Below, in pieces: positions 9,394 through 17,204 of a stretch of DNA of 64,000 nt. Source of the stretch: CBDIDH01 sp965277595 (GTDB lineage Bacteria; Planctomycetota; Planctomycetia; Isosphaerales; Isosphaeraceae); the NCBI GenBank assembly GCA_965277595.1, contig CBDIDH010000001.1, positions 1,550,001 through 1,614,000 of the forward strand. Direction: 5' to 3'. Below the pieces are notes generated by a model. The model searched no databases, was not told the DNA's origin, and worked only from the letters and a program-made list of their open reading frames with translations. Position 1 is the stretch's first letter; every line of letters begins with the position of its first letter. A program made the translations under genes and the position numbers.

Positions 9394-11103
9394 TTAAGGG
9401 GCGGAGCGGGGGGCCTTGAGGGCTCGGCCGTAGCGTTCGAGGTCGTCGAAACGGCTTTGCCAGGTGGTGTACATGAAGCCGAAGACCCTGGGAACGGTGC
9501 GTGACGCGGATTCCCAGGTCGTCAGGTTGTCATCATCATCATAATAACCGGCGAGGATTTGTGAGTGGCCTCGATTCGCGAAAAAGTCGAGGCTGGCCCT
9601 GGCCTTGCCGGCGTTCCAGTTGGCGAGGATTACCGAGGGATCAAGACCTTCCCAGGAACCGGCAAGCGAGCCGTTGACGAGATAATAGCCGTTCACGGCA
9701 TTATGATTGGGATCGAACATGTCTGACCAGACGAGAACCTTGGCGCCGGGCGCGACGTCGTGGAGGATCTGAACGCAGCGGCGGGCGTTGTCGGCGAGGA
9801 GGGCGCCGGGGGTCAGCGCGCGAGACTGGCAGGCATGGCACCAGTTGGCGACGCGCAACTCGTCATGTTGCATGAAGAAATATTTGGGATGATAAAGATT
9901 GTTGACGCGTGTCGCCTCGTCATGTAAAAGATCATAGACTTTGGGCTCGCTCAGACAGCAGGGGACATAGGAACCGAGGACTAGGGCGGGGTGATAATAG
10001 CTGACCTTCAGTGAATCGCCGTTCTTGATGCGAGAGCCGGGGGTCAGTGCGATTGTTGGACCAGCATGGTTGAACTCATATTCACCTGCGTAAGGATTCA
10101 TGCCAAGTTTGGGATCGCGCACAGGGGCGAAATCCTTGCCCTCGATGTAAGTCGTCTGGCCGTCGGCCGAGGTGATCGTGAGGGGGCAGCCGGGGCGTCG
10201 AAGAATGTTGACAAGGGACATTTCTTCAAACGAGAGGTCGTCGAGCCAGAGGGTGCCGGTCTTGCCACCCCAGAGCCCGGCGTAGAGGTTGATCTCGGTC
10301 TGGTCCTGGGTGTTGAAGGCGACCTCGATACGGGTCCAGTCGCGACTCGGTTCAAGGCCGCCTTCGTGAAAGCTCAACTGGCGACCCCCCGAGGCGCCGA
10401 TGGCCATGAGGCGAAAGGCACCGGTGGGGGCAAGGTCGCGGGTTTTGGCCCAGCAAGTGAGGCGATAACAGGCGTGGGGACGGACCTTGACGAACTGGAT
10501 CAGGCGGCAGACGGGGTTAGCGTTGAAGTTCTCCATCCTGCAGGAAAGAGCGCCGGTGTGAACGGTGGTCCGATCGGCGAAGGTAGATCGGCCGGGGGCG
10601 TCCTGAAACCCAAAACCGGTGAACGTGTCGCCGCGCCTGGATTCGAGATTGCCGTTTTTGAGATGCGCGGCGGGATCGGGATTGGGAAGAGCCTCGCCAT
10701 TTTTGACAACGAAAGGGGCCTCGACGACCGGCATTCCCTCGGCGAGGTTGGGGTCGTGGCTGAGGAGGCCATTGCTGTAGCCGATCGGGAAAACGGCGGG
10801 GATGATCTCGATTCCGGCACGTTGCGCCGCGGCGTTCACGCGGTCCACGTGTTCGAAATACGAGCGGGGCATCCGGCCGAGAAAGTTAGTCTTGTAATCG
10901 GAAATCACCACGCCATTATATCCTGCTCGCCCCGCGCGTTCGACGAGCGCGACGACGCGGTCCGCCTCCTTGTCAACAAGGAGATTCGTCATGATCCAGA
11001 CCCATCGGCGATCGAATCGGGGGGCCGGGTCGTCGGCTCGAACGGGCGATCCGGTGAGCAGACCGAGGATCACGACGAGACCGCAACAGAGGGGTCGACG
11101 CAT
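9394..11103 (-). CDS. Secreted TIM-barrel protein, GH20-like, with CBM-like insert
   Basis: The 569-residue protein has a signal peptide (residues 1-23). It opens with a barrel-like segment (WVWIMTNLLVDKEADRVV, then YNGVVISDYKTNF) of the kind found in beta-hexosaminidase-related barrels. Between about residues 150 and 290 is a jelly-roll carbohydrate-binding-type domain (F.G..F.DAPG, then TWLDDLSFEE-like end). The barrel resumes with YFFMQHDELRVANWCHAC, in which an acidic pair follows a His, similar to the catalytic Asp-Glu of GH20. Substrate is unknown, and assignment to an established GH family is uncertain. It converges on the cytochrome-WD40 gene with a 42-bp gap. Confidence 0.6.
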   Translation of the reverse strand: MRRPLCCGLVVILGLLTGSPVRADDPAPRFDRRWVWIMTNLLVDKEADRVVALVERAGRAGYNGVVISDYKTNFLGRMPRSYFEHVDRVNAAAQRAGIEIIPAVFPIGYSNGLLSHDPNLAEGMPVVEAPFVVKNGEALPNPDPAAHLKNGNLESRRGDTFTGFGFQDAPGRSTFADRTTVHTGALSCRMENFNANPVCRLIQFVKVRPHACYRLTCWAKTRDLAPTGAFRLMAIGASGGRQLSFHEGGLEPSRDWTRIEVAFNTQDQTEINLYAGLWGGKTGTLWLDDLSFEEMSLVNILRRPGCPLTITSADGQTTYIEGKDFAPVRDPKLGMNPYAGEYEFNHAGPTIALTPGSRIKNGDSLKVSYYHPALVLGSYVPCCLSEPKVYDLLHDEATRVNNLYHPKYFFMQHDELRVANWCHACQSRALTPGALLADNARRCVQILHDVAPGAKVLVWSDMFDPNHNAVNGYYLVNGSLAGSWEGLDPSVILANWNAGKARASLDFFANRGHSQILAGYYDDDDNLTTWESASRTVPRVFGFMYTTWQSRFDDLERYGRALKAPRSAP

Positions 11104-11316
11104 GCGTGGTAGTCCCTGTAAATCTGGCGTCTTGGCCCGAGCGTTCGAGGTTTTGAATCATGGTTCGTCTCGCTTGTGAAGGCGCGACGGACCGTGTAAC
11201 CTGACCCCAACGATGTTACGCGCCGATGGGGATTCGAGCAAGGAAGGCCCGGCGCGTGGCCGCTTGAATCGAGAGAGCGTCGAAACCCGGAATGCCGAAG
11301 TTGACCCGAGGACGTT

Positions 11317-12171
11317 GTGAATTTCAAATCGGAACTGGTGGCGTGCCTGGCTTCGCCTGTCGCGGAAAACCCGACGGTGGCAATGATGGAAGCGGCCTTT
11401 CAACATGAAGCGATGAACTGGCGTTATATCAACTGCGAGGTCACGCCCGAGACGCTGGGAGATGCCGTTCGGGGGTTGAAGGCGCTCGGGTTTGTCGGAT
11501 TTAATTGCTCCTTGCCCAACAAGGTCGCCGTGATTCCGCATCTGGACGGCCTTGGCGCATCGGCCGCGATCATGGGGGCGGTCAACTGCGCGGTGAGGCG
11601 AGGAGATCAGTTCATTGGCGAGAACACCGACGGAAAGGGATTTCTCGCATCGCTGCGCGAGGTGATTGATCCGGCGAGGAAGTCACTCGTTTTGTTCGGG
11701 GCGGGGGGGGCCGCGCGGGCGATCGGGGTCGAGACCGCGCTCGCGGGCGCGCGATCAATCACGGTCGTCAACCGGAGCGAGGCGAGAGGTCGCGAACTCG
11801 TTGCCCTGCTCAATGAAAAAACACCCGTCAAGGCGGAATTCGCCGCCTGGAAGGGTGATTTTGTGGTTCCCGAGGGGACCGAGATCGTCGTGAACGCGAC
11901 CTCGATCGGTCTCTATCCCGACGTCGAGGCAAGGCTTGCGCTGGACCTGGATTCGATCGGCCCGGGGATGGTCGTCGCGGACGTGATTCCCAATCCGCCG
12001 AGGACTCGACTTGTCCGTGATGCCGAGGAACGAGGGTGCAAGGTGCTCGACGGGCTGGGAATGCTTGTCAATCAAGGGGTTCTTGGAATCCAGTACTGGT
12101 CAGGTGTCGAAGCCAATGCACACGTGATGCGAAGGAAGCTTGAGGAACTCTTCGGAATCGGAAATGTTTGA
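11317..12171 (+). CDS. aroE: Shikimate dehydrogenase
   Basis: The enzyme reduces 3-dehydroshikimate to shikimate with NADPH in aromatic amino-acid synthesis. The catalytic Lys69 is in FNCSLPNK, Asp105 in the GENTDGKGF motif, and the NADP-binding loop GAGGAARA is at residues 128-135. The C-terminal part (ADVIPNPPRTRLVRDAEERG, then GLGMLVNQG) is also typical. Length (284) is normal. The substrate loop near the N-terminus (LASPVAENPT) lacks the classical HSxSP pattern, which is a variant found in divergent members such as quinate/shikimate-type enzymes. The start is a GTG at 11317. It stands alone between a divergent glycosidase-like gene and a peptidase-like gene. Confidence 0.88.
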   Translation: MNFKSELVACLASPVAENPTVAMMEAAFQHEAMNWRYINCEVTPETLGDAVRGLKALGFVGFNCSLPNKVAVIPHLDGLGASAAIMGAVNCAVRRGDQFIGENTDGKGFLASLREVIDPARKSLVLFGAGGAARAIGVETALAGARSITVVNRSEARGRELVALLNEKTPVKAEFAAWKGDFVVPEGTEIVVNATSIGLYPDVEARLALDLDSIGPGMVVADVIPNPPRTRLVRDAEERGCKVLDGLGMLVNQGVLGIQYWSGVEANAHVMRRKLEELFGIGNV

Positions 12172-12238
12172 ATTTTAAGAACGAACAACAAACTCGTTGC
12201 TCAAAAATCGCTATTAATTGTCTGCGAGGCAGCTTGAT

Positions 12239-13312
12239 ATGCAAAGCTTTTTGAGATGGTGTTTCCCTTTCTTTTTGGCGTTCATGGTCGTCGGCTCTTC
12301 GCGGGGAGGGGAAACCTCGGATGGGGTCACGGCGGTGGTGGTCACGTCGCTGGAAACAGAGGCGAGGCAGATCCGACAGTTTGCCTTTGATGGGGACGAG
12401 ACGACCTTTTTCGAGTCGGCGGGAGCGGCGACACCGGCCGATGATTTCACGCTGGTTTTTGACAGGGCGGTGACTGGGAAATCCCTGTCGGTCACGACCG
12501 GCAAGCCGGATGGCACGGGACGAATCGACGCGGGTCGACTTGAGATTGCCCAGGACGGAAAGACGTTTGTCGTGGCGGCGACGTTCAGTGAAGGGAAAGC
12601 GCGGGTTGATTTGAAGGGGGCATCGGTTCAGTCGGTACGGATCAGGCCGCTGGCGACTTTGGAACATCCATTAGTAATTCGAGAGATTGTGATTGAATCA
12701 GATCCAGTTGTGATCAGGTTTACGTATCCGGTGGAGTTTGAGGTGGATGTACGCGATGCGCCGGGGATGAAGGGGTGGGCCGAGGAAGCGGCTCGGCTTT
12801 GTGAGCGCTGGTATCCGAGATTGAATGAGGACTTGAAGAGTGAGGGTTACACCCCTTCAAGGTACATCACCATCACATTTTCGAGGCGGTATCGAGGCGT
12901 GGCGGAAGCGTACTCGGCGCAAGGGAAAATTTTGGCATCGGTCGGCTGGTTCAAGTCGCACCCCGAGGACGTGGGGGCCTTGATTCATGAGACAACGCAT
13001 ATTGTTCAGAATTATCGGGGAGCGCGCAACCCGGGATGGCTGGTCGAAGGGCTTGATGACTACATACGATACTTTGTTTTTGAACCGGGAAAGAACCATC
13101 CGATCGATCCAGATCGGGCACGATACAACGCGGGGTACGGCGTCTCGGCGGCGTTTCTGTCGTATGTGACGGAGACCTACAAGAAGGATTTGATCGCGCA
13201 ACTGAACAGATTGATGCGTGAAGGAACTTACACGGAAAGCACGTTTCAGGAATTGACTGGCAAAAATCTGTCTGAGCTTGATGAGGAATGGCGTCAGACG
13301 TTGAAACGTTGA
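12239..13312 (+). CDS. Basic secretory protein (BSP) family metallopeptidase-like
   Basis: The start was placed at the ATG at 12239, giving an immediate signal peptide (FLRWCFPFFLAFMVVGSS). An N-terminal beta-sandwich of about 150 residues (discoidin-like) precedes a BSP domain (pfam04450 type). The BSP hallmark is the zinc-site HETTH in GALIHETTHIVQ, followed by GWLVEGLDDYIRY and a second conserved segment SAAFLSYV. Such proteins are secreted, peptidase-like proteins known in plants and bacteria; substrates are unknown. Length 357. A strong hairpin follows 15 bp after the stop. Confidence 0.8.
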   Translation: MQSFLRWCFPFFLAFMVVGSSRGGETSDGVTAVVVTSLETEARQIRQFAFDGDETTFFESAGAATPADDFTLVFDRAVTGKSLSVTTGKPDGTGRIDAGRLEIAQDGKTFVVAATFSEGKARVDLKGASVQSVRIRPLATLEHPLVIREIVIESDPVVIRFTYPVEFEVDVRDAPGMKGWAEEAARLCERWYPRLNEDLKSEGYTPSRYITITFSRRYRGVAEAYSAQGKILASVGWFKSHPEDVGALIHETTHIVQNYRGARNPGWLVEGLDDYIRYFVFEPGKNHPIDPDRARYNAGYGVSAAFLSYVTETYKKDLIAQLNRLMREGTYTESTFQELTGKNLSELDEEWRQTLKR

Positions 13313-13327
13313 CGTGGGAAGAAGTGA

Positions 13328-13360
13328 CCCCGCCCTTTTGACGTGAGGGAAAGGGCGGGG
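13328..13360. terminator. GC-rich hairpin between convergent genes
   Basis: A perfect 11-bp inverted repeat CCCCGCCCTTT / AAAGGGCGGGG with an 11-nt loop lies just after the BSP gene and before the stop of the small leftward gene at 13401. No clear T-tract follows on either strand, so it may be a termination or mRNA-end-protecting hairpin rather than a classical intrinsic terminator. Confidence 0.6.
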
Positions 13361-13400
13361 CATTGAGCCTCAACATTGGATCGGATCGGATCGGGTTGGA

Positions 13401-13556
13401 TCAGGTCCAGGGCGAACCCCAGAGGGTCGTGCGGAGCCGGACGCCGCCGGTTGGGCCGGCATCGAGCAGGCCGTCGCGATGCCAGCGGGTCCAGCCGCGG
13501 GGCCTCTGGAATTCTCTTCGAACACCGTGGAGCTTGCGACGCTTTTTGGCACTCAT
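13401..13556 (-). CDS. Possible small basic protein, 51 residues
   Basis: A leftward frame starts at ATG 13556 with a good ribosome-binding site (GAGGTG seven nt upstream). It encodes a protein beginning MSAKKRRKLHGVRREFQRP and containing several Trp residues (GWTRWHRDG, TTLWGSPWT) up to a TGA at 13401. The basic start and aromatic pattern are unlike random shadow frames in this GC-rich DNA, and the frame sits in a gap without other genes, convergent with the BSP gene. No family is recognised. A short nucleic-acid-binding protein is one possibility. Confidence 0.4.
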   Translation of the reverse strand: MSAKKRRKLHGVRREFQRPRGWTRWHRDGLLDAGPTGGVRLRTTLWGSPWT

Positions 13557-13841
13557 CGTCACACCTCGCGATCATTCCGTGAAGGATCAGTAAGAGGCAT
13601 GAGTGTCAAAGGCAAGACGCGTACCAATAGAGGTTTGGAGTTGGTCGCTACACACCGGTACGTGGACGAAGACGGCCTAAAACAAGGGGTTTTCCGCCGT
13701 TTGAGATTTTTTTGAAACAGGTTTTCAGCGTGTCTTCGCGAGGGAAGCGGACGCCTGAAGTCTTCCGAAATCTGCAATCGAGCCTTGCAGGATTTGCCAG
13801 GGAAGCGGGCAATTCGAACGGTTGTGGCGATCGCGGGGTTT

Positions 13842-14966
13842 TCAGCGGAAGGCTCGGTTCAGGGCGGCGCTGGAGGCGGTGAGATCCTCGATCGGGGGGT
13901 CCAGAGAGACGTTTCGATACGGAGGAAGGTTGACCCAGCGGTCGGCCGATTGAGGCGGGTTGAGGTGGGAGCCGATGACCCGGCCCACGGCATCGCTAAA
14001 AGCGACGGCGCCGAGGCGGTTCAGGTGCATCATGTCGGCGATCGTCGAGGTCGGGTAATGCGAGTGGCGGCCGTCGATGACGACGAGGCCCGGATAGCGT
14101 CGGGCGAGGCGATCGACGAACCGCGTGTAGGCGGCATCGCGGCCGAACCGATCACGCTGAGCCTGGAAGTCGGGACGAACGGGGGGCATCACCCAGAAGA
14201 CCCGGATTTTTTGCGAGGCCGCGAGATCAAGAAAATCGACAAGACAGCGCGCGTTGAGTGGATGAATCGACCAGGCCGTCGGCTGATAATTCTGAATCAG
14301 GGCGGGCCAGGGATCGTGTTCGATCGGGGCGTTGGGAGGGAAAATGTAGGCTCCGTGGTTCTGCCCGAGATTGCGACGCAATGGGGGGACCTCGGGATCA
14401 ACGGGAGTCGGCTTGCCCGCGAGGGCTGCTGTCAGGGCCGCGCGAAGTTCGAAACGCCAGCGAAACGTCGGCAAGGCTTTCGCCGAGGCGACGGCCTGGC
14501 CGAAGGATAAATCGTGCGCGTACCAGGCGAGTTCGGCGGTCTCGGGAAACGTCAAAAGGGCAGGCCAGGCCGATAAAAGGTCGGGGTGAAGGGGGTCGAA
14601 ATCGAGCGCGTCGCCGTCAATGAGGATCGCTTCGGGCTTGCCGCCGGCGCGGAGGATTCGGCGAAGCATGAAGAGGTGGCCAGGCGCCTGGCCGCGCGGA
14701 AGGGCGAGATTATGGACGCGCTTGCCCAGCCGATTTTCGATGACGGCGGGGGCCAGGCCGTTGAGTGAAAGGCTGTCGCCAAAGCAAACAATCTGAGCGT
14801 TCGCGGCCGATCGGGTGGACGCCTTGCCGTTCTCGCTCCAGACGAGCGTGGCGCGATTGAACAGCGTCGGCTCCTTGCGAGCCACCGTCGCCTCGATCCC
14901 GAGGACGAGAGCGAGCATGCCGACGAAACCCGCCGGCAAGGTCAGGCGCTGGGATTGTGTCATCAC
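13842..14966 (-). CDS. SGNH-like hydrolase domain protein, membrane-anchored or exported
   Basis: The 374-residue protein begins with a hydrophobic segment (LPAGFVGMLALVLGIEATV), probably a signal anchor. It then has an SGNH-type block I motif IVCFGDSLSLNGL (Ser in GDSL) near residue 60 and a late block with DMMHLNRLGAVAFSDAVG near residue 325, where Asp and His would complete the triad. The region resembles AlgX/DUF1574-type exported proteins linked to polysaccharide acetylation more than classical GDSL lipases. Substrate is unknown. It is monocistronic and divergent from the small membrane-protein gene at 15186. Confidence 0.6.
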   Translation of the reverse strand: MMTQSQRLTLPAGFVGMLALVLGIEATVARKEPTLFNRATLVWSENGKASTRSAANAQIVCFGDSLSLNGLAPAVIENRLGKRVHNLALPRGQAPGHLFMLRRILRAGGKPEAILIDGDALDFDPLHPDLLSAWPALLTFPETAELAWYAHDLSFGQAVASAKALPTFRWRFELRAALTAALAGKPTPVDPEVPPLRRNLGQNHGAYIFPPNAPIEHDPWPALIQNYQPTAWSIHPLNARCLVDFLDLAASQKIRVFWVMPPVRPDFQAQRDRFGRDAAYTRFVDRLARRYPGLVVIDGRHSHYPTSTIADMMHLNRLGAVAFSDAVGRVIGSHLNPPQSADRWVNLPPYRNVSLDPPIEDLTASSAALNRAFR

Positions 14967-15185
14967 TGGGACTGCCCTTTTGACCGCTCCTTCGAACGCG
15001 GAGAGAGAGAATGTATCGTTTCTATCGAACTTCCGAACCGCGCGGCGTGAACGGAATATTCAAGGCGAGGAAAAAGTCGCAAGGAAGGGCGGAATCAGGA
15101 TTTTTGGATCATTTGACGGTGGGCATGCGACTGGGAAGGATGTTACGATGCAACCATCTGGCAGTCCCGCGAAAAGGGGGAAGTC

Positions 15186-15317
15186 GTGTTCCGGACCCCG
15201 GCAGGGCGACCCGATCGCGAACCGTACAGGCCGGTGGTGGTCGCGGTCATTCTCTTGACCCTGCTCGCCCTGGCCGTGGTGGGCTTTTTCTGGTACGTGG
15301 TTGAGTTTTCAGCCTGA
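15186..15317 (+). CDS. Small single-pass membrane protein, 43 residues
   Basis: A GTG-initiated frame preceded by a purine-rich AAAAGGGGGAAG encodes a short polar N-terminus (FRTPAGRPDREPYRP) and then an uninterrupted membrane helix from about residue 17 to 39 (VVVAVILLTLLALAVVGFFW and following). It ends in TGA 20 bp before the next gene, with the same orientation, so the two may be co-transcribed. It is too short for normal gene-finding thresholds. Function is unknown; the composition makes a real transmembrane peptide more likely than chance. Confidence 0.6.
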   Translation: MFRTPAGRPDREPYRPVVVAVILLTLLALAVVGFFWYVVEFSA

Positions 15318-15337
15318 GGATTGGCGGCAAACGAATC

Positions 15338-16603
15338 ATGATGTCACGATCTTTTGCAATACTCGGGTTGGGTATGATGTTGTTTTGGGGTGTCGCCGCG
15401 CCGGGCGCTGACGAGCCGGTCAAGGTCGTGCCCGCGGAGGGTTTGCGGGGCAAGGTGATGGCCGGGTATCAGGGCTGGTTTCGATGTCCGGGCGATCCGG
15501 CGGGAATGGGCTGGGTGCACTGGAGCCGCGATTCCAAAAGGCTCACGCCGAAGACCTTGACCTTTGAGATGTGGCCGGAGATGGCCGAGTATCCAACAAC
15601 CGCTCGCTACAAGGCACCGGGGTTCTCGTATCCCGACGGCACGGGGGCGGAACTCTTCAGCTCGGACGAACCGGGAAGTGTGCTCAAACACTTTGAATGG
15701 ATGCGCGATTATGGAATTGATGGCGCCTGGGTGCAGCACTTTGTTGTCGACCTGCCGGGGGCGTCGTCGCAAAATCGCTATCCGTCACGGCTTCGGGTCT
15801 TGAATCATGCAAGAGAGGCCGCGAAAAAAACGGGGCGGGTCTGGGCTCTCTCGTATGATCTTTCAGGTATGCCCATCGAAAAGATCTTTGATGTCTTGAC
15901 GCGTGAATGGACGAGCTTGAAGGAAGCGGGGATGCTGGACGATCCGCGTTATTTACGCGTGGGCGGCAGGCCGGTCGTGCAGCTCTGGGGGTTTTATTAC
16001 AAGAACGCATCGAACGCGATGACCGCCGAACTGGCGAACCGGCTCCTCGATTTTTTCAAGGCCGAGCCGAACCGAGCGTTCGTTGTGGGCGGCGGAGACT
16101 GGAACTGGAGACGTAATCCGGACACGGAATGGCGGAACTTTTTTGGGAAGTTTGATGCGTATGCGCCGTGGAACGTGGGCAATTACGCGACGGATGCAGC
16201 GGGGGTCAAGCACGCGAGCATGTCGTACTGGGAAGACGATCGCCGCGAATGCGAGCGATTGGGGGTGATGTGGTTGCCGGTCGTTTATCCGGGGTTCGCC
16301 TGGTCAAATTTACAAAGAAAAGCGCCGGGGACCGCGGAATTGCCGAGGCGTCGGGGTGCCTTTTACTGGGAGCAATTTCATAAGCTGGCGGAAATGAAAG
16401 TGGATTCGGTTTACCTGGCGATGTTTGACGAGGTGGACGAGGGAACGGCGGTTTTCAAGGTGACCAATACGCCACCGAAAGAAGCGCATTTCGTGGGATA
16501 TGAAGGTTTGCCGAGCGACTGGTATTTGAGGCTCACCACCGAAGGCAAAAACATGCTCCGCGGCGATCGGCCGATCACCGCGGAGATTCCGATTCGACCG
16601 TGA
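15338..16603 (+). CDS. Glycoside hydrolase family 71/99-like protein
   Basis: The 421-residue product has a signal peptide (FAILGLGMMLFWGVAAPGA). The mature part follows the GH99/GH71-like barrel: KVMAGYQGWF at the start, FEMWPEMAEYP, FEWMRDYGIDGAWVQHF, ALSYDLSG, VVQLWGFYY, and the C-terminal YLAMFDEVDEGTAVFKV. Related enzymes are endo-alpha-mannosidases or alpha-glucanases, exported and acting on polysaccharides. The acidic residues in the last motif are candidates for catalysis. Substrate is unknown. It lies 20 bp after the small membrane-protein gene and converges on the Gly/Tyr-rich gene. Confidence 0.82.
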   Translation: MMSRSFAILGLGMMLFWGVAAPGADEPVKVVPAEGLRGKVMAGYQGWFRCPGDPAGMGWVHWSRDSKRLTPKTLTFEMWPEMAEYPTTARYKAPGFSYPDGTGAELFSSDEPGSVLKHFEWMRDYGIDGAWVQHFVVDLPGASSQNRYPSRLRVLNHAREAAKKTGRVWALSYDLSGMPIEKIFDVLTREWTSLKEAGMLDDPRYLRVGGRPVVQLWGFYYKNASNAMTAELANRLLDFFKAEPNRAFVVGGGDWNWRRNPDTEWRNFFGKFDAYAPWNVGNYATDAAGVKHASMSYWEDDRRECERLGVMWLPVVYPGFAWSNLQRKAPGTAELPRRRGAFYWEQFHKLAEMKVDSVYLAMFDEVDEGTAVFKVTNTPPKEAHFVGYEGLPSDWYLRLTTEGKNMLRGDRPITAEIPIRP

Positions 16604-16618
16604 TTGGTGATCAAAGGA

Positions 16619-16954
16619 TCAATAACGGTAGGGGCCGTAGCCGTGATGGTGGTTGTACGGGCCGTACCCGCGGTAGCCGTAACCGCCGTAGCCGCCATAG
16701 TATGGGCGGGGTCCATAAAGCGGCGGCGCGACATAGAGCGGGCGAGGAACAATCACCGGCGCCGGGACAACAGCGGGATAGCCGAACCCGCCGTAACCGC
16801 CGTACGCATAAGCACCTGAGCCGACGCCAAAGCTCACGCCGGGTCCCGCGTAGCCGAACCCGAAACCCTGAGCCCGCGCCGGGGTGGTGCCCAGACCGAG
16901 CCCGAAAACACCGAGGACGCCCGCCAGCGCCAGAGTCTTCGTCAACGTTTTCAT
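16619..16954 (-). CDS. Small secreted Gly/Tyr-rich protein
   Basis: A clear signal peptide (TLALAGVLGVFGLGLGTTPARAQ) is followed by a mature chain of about 80 residues made almost entirely of Gly, Tyr, Pro and Val with short GYGGYGY and RPLYVAPPLYG repeats. This composition is typical of planctomycete cell-surface or matrix proteins, and no catalytic role is expected. The start is an ATG with AGGGCTGGA upstream. A 250-bp spacer without recognisable features separates it from the Ro60 gene. Confidence 0.75.
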   Translation of the reverse strand: MKTLTKTLALAGVLGVFGLGLGTTPARAQGFGFGYAGPGVSFGVGSGAYAYGGYGGFGYPAVVPAPVIVPRPLYVAPPLYGPRPYYGGYGGYGYRGYGPYNHHHGYGPYRY

Positions 16955-17204
16955 GGCAGATCCAGCCCTCCATCAACCCCCTTTTTGAAGGGGTCGTCAT
17001 CCATCGGCCTTGACGATTCCGTCTTCCTTCCCACGTCGAGACAGGAGAAAGCACGAGGCGTGCCACGAGCCATTTTCCGACCTCGAAAGTCGATTGCGGA
17101 CCAGATTCGTACGGAAATTGGGAAAAGTCGTCAAGATCGTTGCCCCGGGCAGCGGGTCGGAGACGACAGAAAGCTCGCGGGCGACCAGAAATCTCGCGAG
17201 ACAC

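Noticed and set aside
13599..13715. 38-codon frame starting MSVKGKTRTNRG after AAGAGG
   Set aside because: It is very short, with the purine-rich site too close to the ATG, and its end runs into a T-rich stretch; not enough to call a gene.
16611..17204. Long open frame on the minus strand overlapping the Gly/Tyr-rich gene
   Set aside because: Its product is Arg-rich with no protein-like pattern, while the overlapping frame has a clear signal peptide and tyrosine/glycine repeats.
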